From Capniomyces stellatus (taxonomy: Eukaryota; Kickxellomycota; Harpellomycetes; Harpellales; Legeriomycetaceae), in NCBI GenBank assembly GCA_001661515.1, contig LUVW01000024.1:180078-200219 (forward strand): DNA of 20,142 bases. Reading direction: 5' to 3'. The notes beneath the pieces were generated by a model. That model made no database searches. It was given only the letters and a program-made list of their open reading frames with translations, and had not been told where the DNA came from. Shown piece by piece: positions 1 to 8,275 of the stretch (the stretch's first letter is position 1; the number at the start of each line of letters is the position of its first letter). A program made the position numbers and the translations under genes.

Positions 1-360
1 TTTTTTTTTTTTTTTTTTTTTTTTTTTCCTTTTACAAGATACGAGTTTCTTTAATAAAAATATATATTTACTTTCAGCTATAAAATTATCAATAATAAAT
101 ATTTATCCCACCATTAATTACTTTATCGCTTTATCATTCGCTCTTTTATTTATCATTTAATTACTCGGTTTGATCCAAACTTATAAAACTCCCTCCCTAA
201 TCGCTTTCTATAAACCACCAACACTATTTTACTTTTCTATTTCATCCTATTGGCCCTATCTAATGGAACTTGCTTTCTTAATTACCAAATCATATCACTG
301 CTACTTAGTTGCTTTATTAGTTTAATAAAAACACCTTTTTGATTTTAATTTCTCATTCAG

Positions 361-472
361 TCCAGAACCAAAGCCAGAACCAACGCCAAAAGCCAAAGCC
401 AAAGCCAAAACCAAAACCAAAGTCAAAACAAAAGTCAAAACAAAAACCAAATTCAAAGCCAAAACCGTTCCC
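361..472 (+). repeat. Degenerate (AAARCC)n hexanucleotide repeat
   Basis: Units such as AAAGCC, AAAACC, AAAGTC and AAAACA follow one another through this stretch. Related hexamer runs occur at 15601-15626 (GTTTTG/GTTTTA on this strand) and 19486-19521. Confidence 0.7.
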
Positions 473-548
473 CTTTCCTAGCCCAATAAACGTAAATAAC
501 ATCCCTTCTTTGCCCAATTTCAGCGCTTCTAATGCTCAAGCTCTATAA
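361..548 (+). CDS. Possible 3'-terminal exon with Lys/Pro repeat (low confidence)
   Basis: The frame is stop-free from 321 to the TAA at 546-548. A good acceptor, TTTCTCATTCAG, ends at 360. The encoded peptide is rich in Gln and Asn, then alternates Lys-Pro and Lys-Gln, then becomes a Pro/Phe/Ser/Asn-rich tail ending NAQAL. The frame has no ATG, so if it is real it is the last exon of a gene that starts outside the window or further upstream. The DNA is an imperfect AAAGCC/AAAACC hexamer repeat, so an open frame could arise by chance. I do not recognise a family. Confidence 0.22.
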
Positions 549-1139
549 ATACACCATATTGTATCGAACTTTTAGACAGCTGCCAAATAGATTAAAGCTA
601 CCGACTTTAACATGTCAATGCCAGTTTTGTTTAGTTTTATTTTAACAACACTTCTGCCCAGGTTTAATTTTCAAAGTTATCAAAGCTTTGAATATTTCAA
701 GCTTTATTTTTAGTAAGACCACTGGTTCAGTTTGAGCCCATATTTATTCCAACAAATCTTAACACTTGTTCTAAAAAAAAAAAAGAAAAAAAAGAAGGAA
801 AAAAAGGGTGCTATAAATTATGAATAACCTTCTCTTCACATCAACATCCGTTTATCAGTCTTGGTTAATAGCCTAAATTCCCTTAAAAGCTTAATTCGAA
901 TATCATCCAAACCAGGATATACTACATTCAGTTGGACATAATTACTCAGCCAGGTTCAGTGAACAAACTATTAAATTGTTGCTCCTTAATTGCCCAAAAA
1001 AAAATGTTATTCAAAACCAAATCACTACAACTCGCAACTCATTCCTATAAATATTAACAAGTGCAGCCAAAAATATACACATTCTCTAACCATTAAACCA
1101 TTCAAGTGCTACAAATAAACCGGAACACAGAAAATGAAC

Positions 1140-1196
1140 ACAGATAATAGTAGATACAGTTAATAGCAGATACAGATAATATCAGATACAGATAAA
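1140..1196 (+). repeat. 16-bp tandem repeat, about 3.5 copies
   Basis: Units at 1140-1155, 1156-1171 and 1172-1187 differ at only a few positions from the consensus ACAGATAATAGCAGAT. A partial unit ends at 1196. It lies in non-coding DNA and no function is visible. Confidence 0.85.
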
Positions 1197-2213
1197 AAAA
1201 TAATTAATGACAGCTTGGTACAGTCTTTTTATTATTAAAATAAACCAAGGCCCAGTTTAGTACATCCGAGCGTCCCCCTTTACTCTCAGCAAAGTTCACT
1301 CTCCCCCCTACACTGCTTCGCAGATTAGAAAAAGTTCTGATTTGTATTTATGAAATATAGCAATGATATTTGATACAGGTTTGCCTATAGGGCTATTTAA
1401 GAATACATAAACATTTGAATCGACACCAATGGTTGTCGCTTGTTATTATTATTCTACTTATAGCCTTTTGCTGAAATATATACATATACGCCTAGCAGCA
1501 CACATATTGGTATGCACATTCTGCAACTGGGATATGAAATTGATATGTTCTAATACAGATCCGACACATTTAATATAGCTATCGGGCGTAGACCAAGAGA
1601 CTAAACATCCATTCAAGCCTTTAAAACAGGATTTGGGGGTGTTAGTTTAATCTCGGTCATCATTGGACGTACTCAACGCCAATCAACACTATCCGGAGTC
1701 TATAATCTCGCACCAACTCGAGCTGCATGTATGATTTAGTGAGCTATATTATGTATCACTTTCCGAGTCGATATAGGCAGGGTTCCATTTAAATATATAC
1801 AAACAGGGCTTTCTTTAATTAAAATATCCCTTTTCTCTGTTTTCTCTCTTTTTCCATTCTTTTCAGCTTGCCCTTTCTTTTCCAGTTTACTTTTTATTCG
1901 CTTGCTTGTAATAAGAACAACATTGCTTTTTTTTTGTTTTACATTTACAAATTCTAATTATTATAGATGTGAACCCAAGCATTGTACCATTGGTGGTTAT
2001 CGAATACAAGGCAATAACAGGTTTAGGGTTATTTAAGCTTTTTTCTTTTCTTTTCTTTTCTTATTTAAGCTTTTTTTTATGGAGTAGATTAATCTTGACT
2101 GTTTCAATTTTATTAAAACTGGATTCCTTGGTTTATACCAGGAGCTTGACTTTGAACATAGCCTTTTTTTTTTTGGCTTCTATCCATTTGCCTACTCTCT
2201 CTGGTCTTTATAG

Positions 2214-2340
2214 TATTATACACTCATAGCATTTTCCTTCCCCACCCATACATTACTCAGCATTGAACAATATGTAATACTCGTTGCACTATTTGGTTGT
2301 CTATTCGCTCTTGCGCAAGTAAAAAAACAACAATCTAATA
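2214..2340 (+). CDS. Possible exon of an unrecognised membrane protein (low confidence)
   Basis: A pyrimidine-rich tract ending in TTTATAG (2213) is followed directly by a frame open from 2214 to about 2430. Its start encodes a hydrophobic segment including IEQYVILVALFGCLFALAQ, which looks like a transmembrane helix. A possible donor (GTAAAA, as also used by the Erv25 gene here) follows the CAA codon. A second segment behind an acceptor at about 1965 could be an earlier exon, with reading NPSIVPLVVIEY. No start codon or family could be assigned, and this may be chance in AT-rich DNA. Confidence 0.2.
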
Positions 2341-2801
2341 ACGCTAGGATTGGAATAAGAATCACACTTACATTAGGCAATTGTTTATCATGTCTAGACG
2401 TCAAGTATATGTATGTATATATATCTTTATATCAAAGCTAATAACATTGTGATAATCAGATTAATAAAGCGGGCAGGATACGAGTGCCTTTATAAATATG
2501 CTCAAACACCCATTGTCTCAAAAATTTCCAACTTATAAACTGGCATTCTTTTAGACAATCAATCAAGAGTTTGATACTGATATATAAGTTGTTTTTTCTT
2601 CCCTTTTTCTCCCCGACAAAACAAAAGATAATCCAAAATAATTTATTTTTTTATTAATCGAGCCAACTCTACATACCATAATTTAAAGGCTGCATAAATT
2701 AGCAAACATAATAATAAAACATTAGTGTAGCTGAAATAAAAACCCAAGGGAAGGCACAAGGCTGTATATCACAGGGGCTATACATTTAAATTATTAGAAA
2801 A

Positions 2802-5154
2802 ATGACAAAAAGATACAAATCTACATCGGCTATAAACGAAATAACCCGTAAGTAAAACACCTACATATCTGTAAACACGGTGATGTCGATCGCCTCTAAC
2901 TTATATACATGTCCTAAACTGTGGCGGCTTGGGCTAGGTGTAACTTTTGACTGATTGGTTTCTTGTATTTAATATAGTCGGGAATAAAGGCGTATTCATA
3001 ATAATATTATGTTTGCAGATATACCTGTTCGCTGAGCCCATGATCAAATACCGAAAGGGAAATGTATTAAAGAATGCTTTCTTCTCGACGTTTAAGCCAA
3101 TCGACACAAATTTTGCCCTGATATTCTTGTTCATGTCGCCAACCTTCTTAATGATAACAAGGAAACTGGTTCTGGACAACATTTGCAAGTTGCTAAAGTT
3201 GGCACGGGTGTCAAAGTCGTACTGGTGGTGGAGGTCTATTCGGCTGGAAAACACCATTGGACTTCACATATTTTCTGCACTTTGGTTCTTGTTTTGGTCT
3301 CTGGTGCATGTTGTGTTTGCCCTGTTTTGTTTCTATTTAAACATATTCAGTAGACGGCCTGACAAAGAGAAAGTATTCAGCAAAAGAGACCTGTTTAACG
3401 ACAAGGGTCCACAGGTCACAAATCTGATACCTCAGTTTGATGGAAAGAAATTCGTTCAATTCGAGCTGAAGAAGGCCAACTTGTACATGTTGATCACCGG
3501 GTCTACATCCATTCTTTTGATTCTGATCATAAATATCACCGCAATACGTAAGTTCCAAGCTATACTAATATACTCTGCTAATCAATTTATCTTTTCATAC
3601 ACATAGCCCTTCTATATTGTAGCTCTAACTAATGAATATGTTTTCCTACTGGCCAATATAGCCAAAGTAAGGAGAAAGTTCTTTGAACTCTTCTACTACA
3701 CGCACCATCTGTTTATCGTTGTCATATTTGTGCTTTACCTCCATTATGGAGGCATCAATAAGCTTTGGGGCACCTCGATCGCAATTTATATAATCGATAG
3801 GTTGTACAGAGTGTCTCTGAAACGCAAAGTCACCATGTCTGAGCTGATTATCAAGAAATGGACGGAAAATGTGTTTGAAATCAGAATTCCAATCAGAACA
3901 GGGATTATGAGTAAACTAACATACCCAAGATACGCCACTGCTCAGTATGTCTATATAAGCTGCCCCAAACTATCTATTTTACAATGGCATCCATTTGATT
4001 TAACTTATGCCCCGGGTGACGATTACGCTAGCGTGCTGATTTCCAGCAATGCGGGATGGACGGCTAAGCTATTGAGGCTGCTTTTTGGAGACGAGTCCAA
4101 TCTAAGCAACGCAGCGTCACCAAACATTGGGTCATTGCATATTACCTCTTCAACAGACACTGAAGTAAACAAGGATATTCAAAGAGCGGTAAGTCTTTCC
4201 AACGAGAAAGACGGCTACTCCAATGCTGGAAACCAGCTGCCAATGTTTAACAATAGATCTGGGTTGGGTTCCTCAAAGCCCAAAAAGTTCTCTTCAAGCG
4301 ACTCGGGATACGCCAGGTACATTGTTAGTGAGAGTAATAAGCTATCACTGCTCATCAGCAGCACCTACAACTCTCCTCTTTACTATGTAATGGAGAACCA
4401 AACAGCCACTCTTATTGCTGGTGGTACTGGGATATCGGTGGTTCTTTCTATAGTAAAAACATTTATAAGATGCCAAAACGAATCCTCAAGCAATAACAAG
4501 CTTGAAAGCCTCCGTATTCACTGGATTAACAAGGACATAAACATATTTAAAATCCTTGAGGTAAGCTAATAGGATAAATGGAATCATACTAGCACTCACA
4601 CACCAATACCTTCAATCTAAAATACATAAAGACGATGTGGACAAAATAATGTAACTTGATATTCATATTTGCATCCAGCTTGGTATCCAACTTACATCCG
4701 ATTTGATATTTTACTTTATATTTGTTAGAGCTTGATTGGTGAAATCATTCAAAAGAACTGCCAGCACAAAGTGTCGATTTCTTTGTACAACACTGGAAGA
4801 GATAGAGAAAGCTTCAATATGGAATGGCTAACCGATTTGCTCCAAAATCACCCCGAGTGTCCAAACAGTTTAATAATGCTAAGCAACGGTAGACCCGAGC
4901 TGCTAAACATATATAGAAACGATGCTGCTATGAGCTCATTCAAAACCATTGGAGCTATTGCAGTCGGGCCTAAAGTGCTGGTGAGAACAGCCAGAAGATC
5001 GTGCGTGTACTACAACAGAAGCGTTAGCAATGGACCAAAAATCAACTTTTATCAAGGTACGTTTAGCTTTAAATACACTCATCAATTAATTGAATAAACA
5101 TGCACTTTAACTTATCCACCAACACCTTGATTTTATTTTCTAATAGAGTTTTAA
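2802..5154 (+). CDS. NADPH oxidase (Nox family), five exons, divergent
   Basis: Superoxide-generating flavocytochrome of the Nox/ferric reductase superfamily: a membrane haem domain followed by a cytosolic FAD/NADPH dehydrogenase. Proposed exons are 2802-2847, 2978-3547, 3662-4560, 4729-5056 and 5147-5154, giving 616 aa with every phase matching. The start was chosen because ATG 2802 leads to a perfect GTAAGT donor in phase with TM1. An alternative start at 2883 needs a 40-nt intron with a poor donor. Haem-ligand pairs are present: H112-x13-H126 and H220-x12-H233, the latter in YYTHHLF, a Nox signature. The FAD motif is WHPFD (314-318). The NADPH side is unusual: GGTGIS (459-464), SSTYNSP (438-444) where DGPYG is expected, and VGP (584-586) instead of CGP. 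An insertion of about 80 residues (about 346-425), rich in Ser and Asn, separates the FAD and NADPH parts. No EF-hands are seen, so it is closer to NoxA/B than NoxC in architecture. Family assignment is firm; activity is uncertain. Confidence 0.88.
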
Positions 5155-5376
5155 CGCACCCAATCTGTTGACAGTCTCATGGAAAGGCCTCTGAATTATG
5201 TATATACAATCCAAGTTTTCTTTCTAGCATATATACATTTATATGTATATGCTATTTATCTTTATATTTATACTTTATTTATTTATCTCTCTACTTTCGC
5301 TAGTTTTTTTTACTCCACAGACTAGTAAATGCTTACAACTAACACTCTTTTATATAAATCGATTTTAAATCATTAA

Positions 5377-5382
5377 AATAAA
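5377..5382 (+). terminator. Possible polyadenylation signal of the Nox gene
   Basis: AATAAA lies about 220 nt after the Nox stop codon, followed by an A-rich run. This is motif evidence only, in an AT-rich background. Confidence 0.3.
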
Positions 5383-5908
5383 GATTATCCAAGCTTTTCT
5401 TTAAAAAAAACACGATCGCTAGGGTCTGTTGTATTGATTGATCAAATCGGTTCACTACATCACCGGCGTTGAATACAGTACCAGATATATGTTTTTGGCT
5501 TCAGTTACGACCAGCATACTACAAATCATCGCTCATCAAGGTATGGTATACACCGAAAGAATCATGTAGACAAAATTATCCACCTTTTACTCCACTGTAG
5601 TGCATATCTCATGTCTCAAGCTGGTATGTATAGTGAATCTACTCGGTATCAGATAAATATGCCTTTAACTTTGAGACAAACATCTGTCAATCGATTTGGT
5701 GTGTATGTGTGTATGTGTGTGTTGGAGGGAGGGGGGTTATCAACAGTAGTCTCCCCAAGAAAGTAGATCAAATAATGTATTTCGCCCTCAATCTAAATAC
5801 TATCAAAATTTGCAATTTAAATTTTTTGATGCGAGTGCTTTTTGGCCATTGAATCGAGTACAGCCATGTAAAACTGTCCATTTACTTTGTAGCACCTTTC
5901 TACAATGT

Positions 5909-6103
5909 TTAGTTAATATATGTGGTGAATGGGTATGATTGTGGAGGTTGGCTTTTATTATCGGTGGTTGAATAAACAGAAAAGGTTGGAGAGATGTGTT
6001 TGGCCAAAATATTTGAGCAGGCTGCCATTTGTTCAGGATTCAAGCCAGTTTGCTGAGTGCGGGGATTTGTTTCGCATTTGATTGCTGTTTTATAAATCCA
6101 CAT
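5909..6103 (-). CDS. Short ORF of unknown status, 64 aa (low confidence)
   Basis: A true ATG at 6103 opens 64 codons on the minus strand with a mixed, protein-like composition: three Cys, many Pro, Gln, Thr and Ser, and a C-terminal tail ending YPFTTYIN. It is less AT-rich than its surroundings. There is no signal peptide, membrane segment or known motif. It is preceded, on its own strand, by a long poly-A tract. It may be a small gene, a terminal exon, or chance. Confidence 0.22.
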   Translation of the reverse strand: MWIYKTAIKCETNPRTQQTGLNPEQMAACSNILAKHISPTFSVYSTTDNKSQPPQSYPFTTYIN

Positions 6104-6120
6104 TTACTAGTGTTTTTCTT

Positions 6121-6170
6121 GTTTTTTTTTTTTTTTGATATNTTTTTTTTTTTTTTTTTTGATATTTTCT
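6121..6170. repeat. Paired poly-T/GATAT block with one N
   Basis: A run of T ending in GATAT is followed by N (6142), a second T run and another GATAT. It looks like a duplicated homopolymer unit whose length the assembler could not settle. Confidence 0.7.
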
Positions 6171-6823
6171 CTTCAAATGAAGCACATACTTTTTGTTCTT
6201 GAGAAAAACATACTCAACACCGAGAAAGATATGTAATACAGTACAAAAGGCTGGTCTGTCTAATTTATTCGCAAATTTACACAAATAAGGCGGTGCTTTA
6301 AAAGATTTGATAAGCGGGAGTTTACAAGCTTAACATTGAAATTAGAGCTCGGCTATTATGGTTAGATTTTGAGCCGCTATTATGCAAAACAGAATAAATG
6401 TACAAAAGGCCAAATAAAATTGAATCATTAACGTTAATAATAAAAATAATAAACGTATGGTATAGTATAATATGGCCAAGTAAGATCGAATGTGGATTAA
6501 ACAAGCTAGTCAATAAAATATTTGGTTTAATTTAATTGCTGGCCCCAGTTCTACACAACGCCATAGAGCTCAACGGAAAATCAACGCCTGGTGCAAAAAA
6601 AAAGAGAGAATATGGTTTGTTTTTTTTTTTTAAAAAGGTGGTATACAAACACTGTTTAGTGAGCTATGGTTGATAGAGTAGGCTTGTTGTATTGGAAAAC
6701 AACCGTGTTAGCCATGTTTATTTCTTACTAATTAGGCGCTAGATCGATTAAAGTATAACACAGCTAGTTGGCATTTGAAGCTACTTTTTAGAAATAACAG
6801 TCGGAGCGGCATTACAGAAAAAG

Positions 6824-6831
6824 TATAAAAG
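6824..6831 (+). promoter_or_regulatory. TATA box of the secreted-protein gene
   Basis: TATAAAAG lies about 200 nt upstream of ATG 7032. A CAA/AGCA-rich, G-poor stretch (about 6855-6895) follows, which would suit a long unstructured leader. The match to the TATA consensus is perfect, but the transcription start is not visible. Confidence 0.5.
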
Positions 6832-7031
6832 GTAAGCTGTGATACCTTTAAAGTCAAAGCAACAAGCAAACATAATCAATCAGCACAATCATTATTTTGT
6901 AGTGTATACACTTTTAGCGTTCATATTGCAAAAACACACAGCATTTACAAAGGCATTTGTACCTAGAATACAACATCTATAGACAGCCAGGAATACAAAA
7001 AAAAAAAAACCAACATCAGCGTAAATACAAA

Positions 7032-7487
7032 ATGAAGCTATTAATTCTCGTGTCAGCTCTATTCTCAACAAGCGTTCTCTCGTTCAAATGTGGCAATAAT
7101 ATAAACAAATGGGTCAACTGCGGCACTGAGAAGTGCAAGAAGGGATATCCATGCACAATTTCACTAAACAAGTCGTTTGGAAGGCGATTCGTAAAGATCC
7201 CAGGGGTAGTTGCAGCGAAATGGAACGCTTTGAACCCAGAGTCAAAGAGGTTTGTAAACACCTATGTGCATCCGGCATTTGAAATCTATTACGACAAACC
7301 CACGAACAAAACTTGGTTCTTATCTACTATTGTGCAATACTCGAAAAAGGGCGAGGTTGCTAAAGGAGAGTGGGAAGCTGAGTTCAAGTCGATTTACAAT
7401 CTTATGAATGAAAATACAACCTACCAGGCCAAAATGAACAACACACTAGGATCCATCATTGTTGAAGCTTTCCCGGTTTCCAATTAG
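7032..7487 (+). CDS. Small secreted cysteine-containing protein, 151 aa
   Basis: I do not recognise the family. ATG 7032 is the first ATG of the frame and has A at -3. It is followed at once by a clear signal peptide, residues 1-17 (MKLLILVSALFSTSVLS), with cleavage expected near Phe18. The mature protein has four cysteines, all near its start (C20, C30, C35, C41), enough for two disulphides. A Cys-free remainder of about 110 residues follows, rich in Lys, Asn and aromatics, with alternating segments such as FEIYYD and TWFLSTIVQY that suggest beta-strands. Four N-glycosylation sequons are visible: NKS, NKT, NTT and NNT. There is no membrane anchor, GPI signal or repeat. It is an intronless gene with a TATA box upstream and AATAAA downstream. 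It is probably an extracellular or wall-associated protein; an effector-like role is only a guess from size and cysteines. Confidence 0.8.
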   Translation: MKLLILVSALFSTSVLSFKCGNNINKWVNCGTEKCKKGYPCTISLNKSFGRRFVKIPGVVAAKWNALNPESKRFVNTYVHPAFEIYYDKPTNKTWFLSTIVQYSKKGEVAKGEWEAEFKSIYNLMNENTTYQAKMNNTLGSIIVEAFPVSN

Positions 7488-8275
7488 GCGCCGATATACT
7501 TGGCCATGTTTCATTTATTCTTATATATACATTCAAGCAAAAATAGCCATTTTAAACACCAACAATAAAAATATACCTTTGCATAGTAAAAGAAAAAAAA
7601 GCGTATTGTACCTAGTTGGTTTTCTGAAAAAGGATTTTAACCAAGGTTTGCAAGTTTTCAAATATATGGCCGACTTTGGTGTTTAATGGTCCCTTTTATT
7701 TTTGTTCGGTTGCATTTGGTTTATTCAAGACGGTTACCATCTTACCTGCTCTTAAAGAGAAGAAAAGGTTTCTTGGTGTCACAAAAGTTAATGAAACGAT
7801 GGATTATCGTCAGGCAAATCAAATTGCCAAGAGTACAATCGGGTATTGAGTAAGTTTACTTGAAATTTTAGTTTGACGAATTGGGTTTACCTTCCAACAA
7901 TATAGCAAATGAAATCCTTTTCTTAAAGAAAACAAAAATAAATAATTAAATAAACAATTTAAATATTGGCAGTGGAAAAATAAATAAACCAGCATCAAAA
8001 CCTTAAAATTTCAAAGCTGGGGCAGTTTATTCCTCAAGTAGAAAAAGAGAAAGGAATTAAGATTTCAAAAGTGGGGTTTGTAAAAGAAAAAAAAAAGAAA
8101 GAGCAAGTATAGAGTAGCAATTCGATTGCGTGCAAAAGTGAACTTGGGAGTAAAGAGCGATTTTCTAAAAGTTCGACAAGGAAGATAGTCACGCCTAAAT
8201 ACAGTACTGAAGGCAAACAAAAAAATTTGGGGGGGAGGGGCAAGCTAAAAAAAACGATAAACAGAGTGTATTAAA
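7488..8275. other. Intergenic region and auxilin leader
   Basis: The first part is the 3' UTR of the secreted-protein gene. From about 7900 the plus strand becomes purine-rich (A and G runs, with a G run at about 8229-8239) up to ATG 8276. This is probably the promoter and leader of the auxilin gene. A 69-codon minus-strand frame here is the antisense of this purine tract. I see no gene. Confidence 0.5.
7564..7569 (+). terminator. Possible polyadenylation signal of the secreted-protein gene
   Basis: AATAAA lies 77 nt after the stop codon at 7487, a typical distance. Confidence 0.4.

Larger units (their letters stand above)
1..2801. other. Upstream intergenic region without a firm gene
   Basis: AT-rich sequence starting with a 27-base T run. 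It holds a Lys/Pro-codon repeat (about 361-548), a 16-bp tandem repeat (1140-1196), a TTTTC microsatellite (about 2040-2065), and several stop-free stretches preceded by pyrimidine-rich AG acceptors (about 1391-1474 and 2214-2430). No long ATG-initiated frame is present. The last few hundred bases probably include the Nox promoter. Spliced exons of an unrecognised gene cannot be excluded. Confidence 0.5.
5155..7031. other. Intergenic region between Nox and the secreted-protein gene
   Basis: It contains the Nox 3' UTR, a GT-rich microsatellite (about 5698-5722), a G run near 5729 and a poly-T block broken by the only ambiguous base (N at 6142). At the end lies the promoter of the next gene. 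A 64-codon ATG frame on the minus strand (6103 to 5909) is noted separately. No RNA gene was recognised. Confidence 0.5.

Noticed and set aside
2883..2937. Alternative first exon of Nox starting at ATG 2883
   Set aside because: It would need a 40-nt intron with a GTGTAA donor. The model with ATG 2802, a GTAAGT donor and a 130-nt intron fits the other introns better.
2934..3257. 107-codon minus-strand frame opposite Nox exon 2
   Set aside because: It is antisense to a region encoding conserved Nox transmembrane helices and has no recognisable features.
8034..8243. 69-codon minus-strand ORF before the auxilin gene
   Set aside because: Phe/Leu/Ser-rich translation of the complement of a purine-rich leader. 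It starts with ATG but shows no other gene-like sign.
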